From: CAYOWK01 sp964407665
Lineage (GTDB): Bacteria > Pseudomonadota > Alphaproteobacteria > Caulobacterales > Hyphomonadaceae
DNA: 64,000 bases
Reading direction: 5' to 3'
Assembly: GCA_964407665.1 (NCBI GenBank)
Contig: CAYOWK010000003.1
Coordinates: forward strand, 62,001 to 126,000
Part shown: piece after piece, positions 25,667-33,434 of the stretch
Numbering within the stretch: the stretch's first letter is position 1
Layout of the letters: every line of letters starts with the position of its first letter
Position numbers and translations under genes: made by a program
The notes under the pieces: generated by a model
The model's database searches: none
What the model was told of the DNA's origin: nothing
What the model saw: the letters and a program-made list of their open reading frames with translations, nothing else

Positions 25667-27241
25667 ATGACGACCGCAACCCTCACCGACGCAGAGCTCG
25701 TAACCGGGGGGATGGCGATTGCTGTCCACGCCAGATCGCGTCCCGACAGTCCGGCTCTGGTGTCAGCCTCCCGCACACAAACCTGGTCCGAGCTGAACGC
25801 CCGCGCCAACCAGCTGGCGCGGTGCTTCCGCAGCTGGGGACTTGGGGTCGGTGATGCCGTCGCGCTCGTCGGGCACAATTCATTCGAGTTCGTGGAGACC
25901 TGGGCGGCCTGCATGCGCGCAGGCCTCCGGCTTACGCCGGTGAACTGGCACCAGACCCCGGAGGTCGTGGCTTACGTTGTCGACAACTGCGACGCCAAGG
26001 TGCTGGTGTGCAGCGCGCGTTTCGCCGAGGCCGGTCAGCTCGCCGCGAGCAAGTCGCCGGGGCTTCTCCGCAAGCTGTCCTATGGGGGCTCTATAGACGG
26101 CTTCGAGGACTTCGACGCGGCGCTGTCGGGTCATGATCCCTCGGACATCGCGGACCCGGAAATCGGCGCCTACATGCTCTACACGTCCGGCACGACGGGT
26201 CGTCCGAAGGGCGTGTTCCGGCCCATTCGCCCGACTGTCTCCCAGCTGACCAACAAGATCCTCGAGACGGCAGCCTTCATCCCTGAAACCGACAAGGCGC
26301 TCGTTACGGGCCCGCTCTACCACGCGGCCCCGCTGTCCCTGAACCTTGTCACGCCGCTCAACGCTGGCGTCACCTGTATCCTGATGGACAAGTGGGACGC
26401 CGAGGAAACGCTCCGTCTGACGCAGGCTCACCGCATCACTCACACCCACATGGTCCCGACCATGTTCCACCGGATGCTCCAGCTCCCGGATGCGACCCGC
26501 AACAAATATGACCTGTCGAGCCTGCGCTGGGCGCTGCACGGAGCCGCGCCCTGCCCGCCACACGTCAAGAAAGCGATGATCGACTGGCTCGGCCCGGTGC
26601 TCTTTGAGTACTACTCGTCCACGGAAGGCGGCGGCGTCTTCATCGACTCGCCAACCTGGCTCCGGAAGCCAGGCTCGGTCGGGAAGCCGGTTGAGGGCGT
26701 GGCACTCAAGCTCATGGATGCGGACGGCCGCGAGGTCGGACCCAATGAGCGTGGGACGATCTTCATCATGGCGCCGCCGGTCGGACGTTTCGAGTACTAC
26801 AAGGACGCCGGGAAGACGCAGCAGGCCTACCGCTCGGATCACTACACACTGGGCGACATGGGCTACCTCGACGAGGAGGGCTTCCTGTTCATGACGGGGC
26901 GCTCCGCCGAACTCATCATCTCGGGCGGCGTCAACATCTACCCGGTCGAGATCGACGAGGTCCTGATCCAGCACGAGGCCGTCGGCGACGCCGCCGCCGT
27001 TGGCGTTCCGAACGAAGACTGGGGCGAGGAGATCAAGGCCGTCGTGGAGCTGAAACCCGGCTTCGCGCCCGACGACGCAACCCGCCAGTCCATCCTCGAT
27101 TTTGCGCGCGACCGGCTGCCGGGTTTCCAGCGTCCGCGGACGGTCGACTTCGTAGAGGCCCTGCCCCGCTCCGCGGCCGGCAAGGTGCTCCGGCAGCAGG
27201 TCCGCGATCCGTACTGGAAGGGCCGCAGCCGATCGATCTAG
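25667..27241 (+). CDS. AMP-dependent acyl-CoA synthetase
   Basis: A second ANL-family ligase, 524 residues, distinct from the one at 23.4 kb. Motifs: YTSGTTGRPKGVFRP (P-loop), EYYSSTEGGG, LGDMGYLDEEGFLFMTGR and IISGGVNIYPVEIDEVL, and catalytic Lys in SAAGKVLRQQV. The ATG at 25667 is preceded by CGGGGAAA. The last four bases overlap the end of the convergent dctA-type gene. The substrate is unknown; the pattern is that of fatty-acyl or bile-acid-like CoA ligases common in this group. Confidence 0.9.
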   Translation: MTTATLTDAELVTGGMAIAVHARSRPDSPALVSASRTQTWSELNARANQLARCFRSWGLGVGDAVALVGHNSFEFVETWAACMRAGLRLTPVNWHQTPEVVAYVVDNCDAKVLVCSARFAEAGQLAASKSPGLLRKLSYGGSIDGFEDFDAALSGHDPSDIADPEIGAYMLYTSGTTGRPKGVFRPIRPTVSQLTNKILETAAFIPETDKALVTGPLYHAAPLSLNLVTPLNAGVTCILMDKWDAEETLRLTQAHRITHTHMVPTMFHRMLQLPDATRNKYDLSSLRWALHGAAPCPPHVKKAMIDWLGPVLFEYYSSTEGGGVFIDSPTWLRKPGSVGKPVEGVALKLMDADGREVGPNERGTIFIMAPPVGRFEYYKDAGKTQQAYRSDHYTLGDMGYLDEEGFLFMTGRSAELIISGGVNIYPVEIDEVLIQHEAVGDAAAVGVPNEDWGEEIKAVVELKPGFAPDDATRQSILDFARDRLPGFQRPRTVDFVEALPRSAAGKVLRQQVRDPYWKGRSRSI

Positions 27242-28596
27242 TCGCTGTCCGTCTCGACCGGCTGGGCGGCAAGGCCGGGCGCAGGTTTGCGGGCGAGCGC
27301 AGCGCGAAGCATGTCGTCATCCAGCGCGCCCTCCCAGCGGCTGACGACAATCGTGGCGACAGCGTTGCCGATGAAGTTCGTGAGGGCCCGGCACTCGGAC
27401 AGGAACCGGTCGACGCCCAGGATGAGAGCCATGCCCGCAACCGGCACAGACGGCAGAACCGCCAGGGTCGCCGCCAGCGTGATGAAGCCGGCCCCGGACA
27501 CGCCTGCTGCGCCCTTGGAGCTCAGCATGGCGACCAGAAGAAGGGTAATCTGATCGCCGAGCGTCAGATGCGTATTGGTTGCCTGCGCGATGAACAGCGC
27601 CGCAAGCGTCATGTAGATATTGGTGCCGTCCAGATTGAACGAGTAGCCGGCGGGCACCACCAGTCCGACCACCGGCTTCGAGCATCCCGCCCGCTCCAGC
27701 TTGCTGATGAGGGCCGGCAGCGCCGATTCCGAAGAGGACGTGCCCAGCACCAGAAAGATCTCGTCCTTCAGGTACCGGATCAGGGCAAAGATCGAGAACC
27801 CGGCCCAGAGGCTGACGGCTCCAAGAATGACAATGATGAACAGCGCTGACGTCAGCCAGACGGCCGCGATCAGCAAGCCCAGCCTCAGGATGGCTTCGAT
27901 TCCCTGAGTGGAGATCAGATAGGCGAAGGCTCCGAACGCGCCGATCGGCGCGGCCTTCATCAGGATGCTGACCATCTTGAAGATGCCAGCGCTGACCGAC
28001 TCCATGATCTCAAGCGCCAGATTTGCCCGGTCGCCGACCAGCGCCAGCGACACCCCGAACAGGATCGAGATGAACAGGACCTGCAGGATGTTCCCGGTCG
28101 AGAAGGCGCTGACGAAGGTGTCCGGGATCACGCCCAGCAGAAAGCCGACCAGCGTGGCGTCGTGCGCCTTCGCCTCGAAGTCCTGGACCCGCGACACATC
28201 TGCGGCATTCAGGGCTGCGACGTCGACATTCATGCCCGCGCCAGGCTGAACGACGTTCGCGACGATCAGGCCTACGACCAGGGCAAGCGTCGAAAAGAAG
28301 AGAAAGTAGGTAAACGCCTTGCCCGCGACCCGGCCAAGCTTGCCCATGTCGCGCATGCCGGCGATGCCAATGGTGATTGTGAGGAAGATCACCGGCGCGA
28401 TGATCATCTTCACCAGCTTGATGAAGCCGTCTCCCAGTGGCTTCAGGAACTCGCCGACCCAGGGGTTCTGCGCGGCCGGAAAGAGCGCGCCGACAACGGC
28501 TCCGGCCGCTATCGCGAACAGGACCTGAAAGTACAGTTCAGTATAAAAGGGCTTCTTGATCCGCGGTCCATCCGCCGGGTGGTCCGTGGCAATCAT
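27238..28596 (-). CDS. Dicarboxylate/amino acid:cation symporter (DctA/GltP family)
   Basis: Inner-membrane DAACS transporter of 452 residues that takes up C4-dicarboxylates or glutamate with protons or sodium. Family signatures are APVIFLTITIGIAGM, the serine-rich loop LGTSSSESALPALISKL, PAGYSFNLDGTNIYMTLAAL, MLSSKGAAGVSGAGFITLAA and RALTNFIGNAVATIVVSRWEG. About eight membrane helices plus two re-entrant loops are expected. It lies 28 bases downstream of secF on the same strand. Substrate preference between dicarboxylate and glutamate is not decidable. Confidence 0.92.
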   Translation of the reverse strand: MIATDHPADGPRIKKPFYTELYFQVLFAIAAGAVVGALFPAAQNPWVGEFLKPLGDGFIKLVKMIIAPVIFLTITIGIAGMRDMGKLGRVAGKAFTYFLFFSTLALVVGLIVANVVQPGAGMNVDVAALNAADVSRVQDFEAKAHDATLVGFLLGVIPDTFVSAFSTGNILQVLFISILFGVSLALVGDRANLALEIMESVSAGIFKMVSILMKAAPIGAFGAFAYLISTQGIEAILRLGLLIAAVWLTSALFIIVILGAVSLWAGFSIFALIRYLKDEIFLVLGTSSSESALPALISKLERAGCSKPVVGLVVPAGYSFNLDGTNIYMTLAALFIAQATNTHLTLGDQITLLLVAMLSSKGAAGVSGAGFITLAATLAVLPSVPVAGMALILGVDRFLSECRALTNFIGNAVATIVVSRWEGALDDDMLRAALARKPAPGLAAQPVETDSD

Positions 28597-28624
28597 CTTC
28601 TATCGCGCCCCTCGTGCGCCGGCA

Positions 28625-29587
28625 TCAGGCCGGCGCACCCACTTCACTGGTCTTGTCGCCGTCAGCGGCCGTTCCGCGATCACCGCCGGGAATTCGTCCT
28701 GGCAGGTAGATCAGCATCGGCGCGGCCACAAAGATACTGGAGTATGTCCCGATAATCACGCCAAAGCCGATCGCCGCCGCAAATCCGAACAGCACGGGGC
28801 CTCCAAGCACCATCATTGATCCGCAGGCCAGCAGGACCGTCATCGACGTCAAAAGCGTACGGCGCAGGGTCGAGGTGATCGAAATGTCGATGATCTTGGG
28901 AAGCGGGATCTTCTTGAATTTCTTCAGGATCTCCCTGATCCGGTCAAACACCACAACTGTGTCGTTGATCGAGTATCCCGCGACGGTGAGGACGGCTGCG
29001 ACAGTCGTCAGGTCGAACGTCATCTGCGTGATCGAAAACAGGCCGACGACCGCAAAGACGTCGTGGAATGTCGTGATCAGGGCCGACACCCCGAAGCGGG
29101 ATTCGAAGCGGAACCAGACATACACGGCGATCCCAGCCACCGCGAGAAGGGCGGCGATGACGCCGGTCCGGAACAGTTCTCCACTGACCTTGGGGCCAAC
29201 CGCGTCCGTCTTGCGGATCACAATGCCTTTGCCGAGGGCGGCGGTTACGGTGCGCTGGACCGACTCGACATCCTCGCCGGTGCCAGACACGGGGAGCCTG
29301 ATAATGACAATACGGCCTTCGTCGGTCGTGTTGACCGCGTTGTCCGCATATCCAGCTTCTTCAAGGCTGGCCCGCACGACTTGGACGTCGAACGGTTCAG
29401 CCCGCTTGGCTTCGATCAGGACGCCGCCCGTAAAGTCGAGGCCCATGTTCAGACCGCGGGTCGCCAGGGACGCTGTCGTGATCGCTATGATGGCGAGTGT
29501 AACCGCGAGGCCGACGAAACGGATTTTCATGAACGGAAACGCGGGCGGCTCCGCCGGTACGCCGATCTTGGGCTTGTTCCACCACAT
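28625..29587 (-). CDS. secF: Protein translocase subunit SecF
   Basis: Membrane component of SecDF, which uses the proton gradient to complete protein export. The 320-residue product has one N-terminal helix, the SecF signature LNMGLDFTGGVLIEAK, a periplasmic domain (RIVIIRLPV, VGPKVSGELFRTGV) and five C-terminal helices with TFHDVFAVVGLFSI, VAGYSINDTVVVFDRIREIL and LRRTLLTSMTVLLA. The start ATG at 29587 gives a short charged leader before the first helix; GGAG lies 11 bases upstream. secD, normally immediately upstream, is absent: the next gene is divergent. Confidence 0.93.
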   Translation of the reverse strand: MWWNKPKIGVPAEPPAFPFMKIRFVGLAVTLAIIAITTASLATRGLNMGLDFTGGVLIEAKRAEPFDVQVVRASLEEAGYADNAVNTTDEGRIVIIRLPVSGTGEDVESVQRTVTAALGKGIVIRKTDAVGPKVSGELFRTGVIAALLAVAGIAVYVWFRFESRFGVSALITTFHDVFAVVGLFSITQMTFDLTTVAAVLTVAGYSINDTVVVFDRIREILKKFKKIPLPKIIDISITSTLRRTLLTSMTVLLACGSMMVLGGPVLFGFAAAIGFGVIIGTYSSIFVAAPMLIYLPGRIPGGDRGTAADGDKTSEVGAPA

Positions 29588-29670
29588 GAACTCGCGAACT
29601 CCAGCAAACGCCACGGCTCCGAAGCCGCTGGCCAGTGTATTGACCCGTTGCCGTAGCAGAGGGCGCTGCT

Positions 29671-29701
29671 TTGGCGCCACGGGATTTTTTTTCTGTATAA
29701 T
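29671..29701 (+). promoter_or_regulatory. Promoter-like element upstream of the ExoD-family gene
   Basis: A perfect TATAAT (29696-29701) follows TTGGCG (29671-29676) at 19-base spacing, and a T8 tract lies between them. It is 81 bases upstream of the ExoD-family start and divergent from secF. The spacing is longer than the optimum of 17. Confidence 0.45.
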
Positions 29702-29781
29702 GATATGGACTAGACGCAAGCCCGCATGCTGATTGCCCCTGCCTGCATCAGGCGACCCCACCTGAGGGGACGGAGCACCGA

Positions 29782-30468
29782 TTGAGCATGTCCACCGGGT
29801 CCCCAGCGCAAGCCGAGGACGCCGCACCCCTTCCCCGGACGTCAAACCTTCTGCTGAATGCAGTCCGCGGAGAGGAAGAACGCGTCTCGATTGGCCAGAT
29901 TCTTGACGCGCTGGACGCCCGGGCCTTCGGGATCGCGACCCTGCTCTTTGCCATCCCCTCCTGCGTTCCCATGCCGCCGGGTGTTCCGACCGTCGTTGGC
30001 GTTGCGCTGCTGATCGTGTCCCTTCAGATGGTTGTGGGCCGGGAGGAGCTCTGGCTGCCGCGTTTCGTGACAAAGAACAGCTTTTCGCGAAGCGCCCTCG
30101 TCTCCGGCCTCGAGAAGTTCGTTCCCTTTCTTCGGATGATCGAGCGAATCGCCAAGCCGCGGATGCTGTTCATGACTGGGCGGGCCGGGACGATACTGGT
30201 CGGACTCCTGATCCTGATCATGGCTATCGTGCTGATCCTGCCGCTGCCGCCCGGCGGCAACTTCCCCCCTGCTGTCGCGTGCGCCATCCTGGGCCTCGGG
30301 CTGGTCGAGCGCGACGGCCTTATCGTTCTGCTGGGCGCTGCGGCAACCATCGCGGCTTCGATCGTGGTGTGGCTCGTGACTGCAGCCGTTATCGACGCCC
30401 TACCCGCCGTGGCCGGCTGGCTCGCCGAGGCGTGGGGCTGGTTGCAGGGCGTGGCCGGTCCCTCTTAG
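29782..30468 (+). CDS. ExoD-family exopolysaccharide synthesis membrane protein
   Basis: A 228-residue inner-membrane protein of the ExoD family. The cytosolic N-terminus carries VSIGQILDALDARAFGIATL and the conserved proline-rich LLFAIPSCVPMPPGVPTVVG. Several hydrophobic segments follow, including GTILVGLLILIMAIVLILPL and PPGGNFPPAVACAILGLGL. ExoD is linked to exopolysaccharide production and alkali tolerance in rhizobia, mechanism unknown. The TTG at 29782 has GGAG 6 bases upstream and is preferred to the ATG two codons later. Confidence 0.85.
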   Translation: MSMSTGSPAQAEDAAPLPRTSNLLLNAVRGEEERVSIGQILDALDARAFGIATLLFAIPSCVPMPPGVPTVVGVALLIVSLQMVVGREELWLPRFVTKNSFSRSALVSGLEKFVPFLRMIERIAKPRMLFMTGRAGTILVGLLILIMAIVLILPLPPGGNFPPAVACAILGLGLVERDGLIVLLGAAATIAASIVVWLVTAAVIDALPAVAGWLAEAWGWLQGVAGPS

Positions 30469-30597
30469 CGGGTTGCCGGACGGATCCGGGAAGGCAAACT
30501 TTGCGACAATAAAGGTCCGTCCCGGCGAAGCTGTGCGACAAGTTGCGTTCAGAAGGAGTTCCATCAGCAGGTTCCGCTGCAGAACAGGAAATCAAAG

Positions 30598-31155
30598 ATG
30601 AAACGCCTCGTACTCCCCCTCCTCCTCGCTTCAGCCGCGCTCGCGGCGCCCCTCGCCCTTGCCCAGAAAGGCCCCGGCCCTGGCGGCCCCGGTTTCGGTC
30701 CTCCCGGCGGCCCGTTCGGCATCATCCGCTTCGACGCCAATGGCGACGGCAAGGTCTCCCGAGCCGAACTCGACAGCGGCCAGAAGGCAGCCTTTGCAGA
30801 TCTCGACGCCGACAAGAACGGTTCGGTGACACACGAAGAAATGCGGGCTTCAATGCAGGCTCGCCGGGAAACTGCCGAGAAGGCCCGTTTTGACCGGATG
30901 GACGCCGACAAGAATGGACAGCTCAGCAAGGCCGAACTTGAGGCTGGCCGTCCGGATGGCGACCACAAGAAGGGCCCGGGCCGTCGCGATGACCGGGGTC
31001 CCGGACCCAAGGGGCCTGGGCGCGGCGCCGACGCGGGTCCGATGACATTTGACACGTTTGCGACCCGTGGCGTGGCGATGTTCGAACGGCTCGACGTCGA
31101 CCGCAACGGAACGGTGACGGTCAAGGAAATGCAGTCAGCTGCCGATCCGGCCTGA
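30598..31155 (+). CDS. Secreted EF-hand calcium-binding protein
   Basis: A 185-residue protein with a signal peptide (MKRLVLPLLLASAALAAPLA, cut before QKGPGP) and four EF-hand loops: DANGDGKVSRAE, DADKNGSVTHEE, DADKNGQLSKAE and DVDRNGTVTVKE. All keep Asp at positions 1, 3 or 5 and Glu at 12, so calcium binding is likely. Gly/Pro-rich linkers flank the domain and separate the third and fourth hands. It is followed after 81 bases by a response regulator and sensor kinase. Periplasmic calcium buffering or sensing is an inference. Confidence 0.88.
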   Translation: MKRLVLPLLLASAALAAPLALAQKGPGPGGPGFGPPGGPFGIIRFDANGDGKVSRAELDSGQKAAFADLDADKNGSVTHEEMRASMQARRETAEKARFDRMDADKNGQLSKAELEAGRPDGDHKKGPGRRDDRGPGPKGPGRGADAGPMTFDTFATRGVAMFERLDVDRNGTVTVKEMQSAADPA

Positions 31156-31236
31156 CATCTCGAACGCGGCCTGTTGCGCGGCGCCTCGCCGTGCAGCAGG
31201 CTCGCGCGCCTCTTCCAACGCGAAATCCCCCGGGCC

Positions 31237-31950
31237 ATGAGCAACAGCCTCCTGATCGTCGAAGATGAGGCCTCCATCCGGGAGCCGCTCGCCGACTACT
31301 TTCTGAAGAGCCAGTACCGCGTGAAGACGGCGGCCAACGCGGCAGAAGCCCGTCTGCTGCTTCAGGCGCACGCGTTCGATCTTGTGATCGCCGACATCAT
31401 GATGCCGGGCGAGGACGGCCTCAGCCTGTGCCGGCATATCCGCCAGTCAGGCGAAACACCGGTCATCCTGCTGACCGCTCGATCCGAGGAACTCGACCGG
31501 ATCCTCGGGCTCGAAGTCGGGGCTGACGACTACGTGGTCAAACCCTTCAGCCCCCGCGAACTCCTCGCTCGGGTGAAGGCGGTCCTTCGCAGGGCGAACA
31601 GTCTGCCGCCGCGTCAATCGGCGCCAACCACTACACGCTATGCGTTCGGGGACTGGATCCTGAAGACCGGTGAACGCGAACTCAGCCGTGTCGACGGTGA
31701 ATCCCTGCCTCTGTCCACCGGCGAGTTTGCCCTGCTCCTCGCTCTCGTCGAGCGCCCAAGGCTGGTCCTGTCCCGCGAACAGCTCCTCGACCTGACCCAG
31801 GGCCGGGACGCCGATGTCTTTGATCGCAGCATCGACAACCAGATCAGTCGGCTGAGGCGCAAGATCGAGATCAATCCAAAGGCGCCGCAGATCATCAAGA
31901 CCGTCTGGGGCGGCGGATACACACTGGCGACCGAGGTTCGCAAACTCTGA
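31237..31950 (+). CDS. OmpR-family response regulator
   Basis: A 237-residue two-component regulator. The receiver starts LLIVEDEASIRE, with phospho-Asp in LVIADIMMPGEDG and Lys in DDYVVKPFSPRELLARV. The C-terminal winged helix has ERELSRVDGESLPLSTGEFA, LVLSREQLLDLTQG, DRSIDNQISRLRRKIE and IIKTVWGGGYTL. The ATG at 31237 fits the domain start. Its stop overlaps the kinase start (TGATG), so the pair is co-translated. Target genes are unknown; the EF-hand gene upstream is one candidate. Confidence 0.92.
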   Translation: MSNSLLIVEDEASIREPLADYFLKSQYRVKTAANAAEARLLLQAHAFDLVIADIMMPGEDGLSLCRHIRQSGETPVILLTARSEELDRILGLEVGADDYVVKPFSPRELLARVKAVLRRANSLPPRQSAPTTTRYAFGDWILKTGERELSRVDGESLPLSTGEFALLLALVERPRLVLSREQLLDLTQGRDADVFDRSIDNQISRLRRKIEINPKAPQIIKTVWGGGYTLATEVRKL

Positions 31951-33434
31951 TGTCTTTTGCGCCCCGCAGCCTGTCCGGCCAGATCGCCATGGTGCTGACG
32001 GCCGCCTTGCTGGTCGCAAGCGCGATGAATTTCGGGTTCCTGCTAAGCGAGCGGCGACAATCTGCGATGGTGGAAGCCAGTGGCCCCGCGATCACCCGGC
32101 TGGCTGATTTCATCGAACAGGTTGCGTCCGGCCAGCAACCCAATGCCCGGCGGCAGCAGGAGCGTGGCCCTGGCTTCAGCCGGTTCAGGTTTGCTGATGC
32201 AAGCCCGATTGAAACACGTGGGCTCGACCGGAACCGTCGCCTTGAGCAACGCCTTGCCCGCGCGCTAACCGATGCCGGTGTCGAAGTTGCAAACGTCCAC
32301 GCGGCAACCAGGCTGCTGGCGGAGGGCGAATTCAGACGAGAGCTGATGCGCCTGCGGGATGGGAACGGGCCACCCGCATTCCAGCCAAACCGGTTTGAGC
32401 CCGATGCGGGCGAACGGCGGCCGGACGGTCCCCCGCCCGGCGGGCCCAGATGGCTCAACAATCAGGAAGTCCGGGAGATCGTGCTGTCCGTCCAGTTGCC
32501 GGATGGTCGGTGGATCGTGTCGGATGCGTTCGCGCCGGCCCCTCCACGCAGTGACATCGTTCAGCTGGGTATCAGCACGCTGGTCCTCTTCGCCTGTGTG
32601 CTGACCGCCGCGCTCTGGGTCGCGTCGCGCCTGTCGCGCCCGCTGGCCGATTTGACAGCTGCTGCCCAGCAGGTCGGGTCGGCGGGCGAACCGCAACAAG
32701 TCGCCGTGCGTGGACCGGCAGATGTCCGCTCGACGATCAAATCGTTCAACGCCATGAGCCAGCGCGTTACGCAGCTCCTCAATGAGAAGGATGTAATGCT
32801 GGGCGCCCTGGGTCACGATCTGCGGACGCCGCTCACCTCGCTGCGTATTCGACTGGAATCCATGGAGCCGCCCGCTGATCGCGAGAAGGCCATAGCGACT
32901 ATCGAGGAGACCACCGCGCTCCTTCAGACAATCCTCGATCTGGCGCGACAGGGGCGCTCCTCGGAGCCGCTGCAGCTCACCGACATGGCCGTCTTTGTGG
33001 AGCGCCTTGCCGCCGACTACGCAGAAACGGGCGCCGCCGTCCGCTTGAACTCAGCCACAACAGCTGAGATCGCCTGCCGGCCTGTCCTGCTCCGCCGGCT
33101 GTTCCGGAACGTGATCGACAATTCCCTGGCCTATGGGGTCTCGGCCACCCTGAACGTCTCTGTTGACGGCGGCTGGGCGATCGTTTCGGTCGATGACGAG
33201 GGCCCTGGCATGGAGCCCGACGCCATCGAGACCGCACGCCAGCCTTTCGTGCGTGGTGAGGCTTCGCGGAACCGGCGGACCGGCGGCGCAGGCCTGGGGC
33301 TCGCTCTGGCTGACGCAATCGCCAAGGCGCATCACGGAGAACTCCTGCTGGCCAATCGACCGACGCGGGGGCTCCGGGCGACAATCCGCCTTCCGCTGGC
33401 GGACCGCGACCCTTCAGGCGACGTCGCGGTCTAG
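31950..33434 (+). CDS. Two-component sensor histidine kinase
   Basis: A 494-residue membrane kinase partnered with the preceding regulator. One hydrophobic segment near residues 10-30 and a second near 213-233 enclose a periplasmic domain of about 180 residues rich in Arg and Pro (ERRPDGPPPGGPRW). HAMP follows (SRPLADLTAAAQQVGSAGE). The H-box is LGALGHDLRTPLTSLRIRLE, the N-box RLFRNVIDNSLAYG, and the G-boxes are VSVDDEGPGM and GGAGLGLALADAIAKAH. The 3' end overlaps the convergent MFS gene by 21 bases. The ligand is unknown. Confidence 0.92.
   Translation: MSFAPRSLSGQIAMVLTAALLVASAMNFGFLLSERRQSAMVEASGPAITRLADFIEQVASGQQPNARRQQERGPGFSRFRFADASPIETRGLDRNRRLEQRLARALTDAGVEVANVHAATRLLAEGEFRRELMRLRDGNGPPAFQPNRFEPDAGERRPDGPPPGGPRWLNNQEVREIVLSVQLPDGRWIVSDAFAPAPPRSDIVQLGISTLVLFACVLTAALWVASRLSRPLADLTAAAQQVGSAGEPQQVAVRGPADVRSTIKSFNAMSQRVTQLLNEKDVMLGALGHDLRTPLTSLRIRLESMEPPADREKAIATIEETTALLQTILDLARQGRSSEPLQLTDMAVFVERLAADYAETGAAVRLNSATTAEIACRPVLLRRLFRNVIDNSLAYGVSATLNVSVDGGWAIVSVDDEGPGMEPDAIETARQPFVRGEASRNRRTGGAGLGLALADAIAKAHHGELLLANRPTRGLRATIRLPLADRDPSGDVAV

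Noticed and set aside
29588..30073. N-terminal extension of SecF
   Set aside because: The extra 162 residues overlap the ExoD-family gene on the other strand and have no relation to SecD or to a membrane leader.
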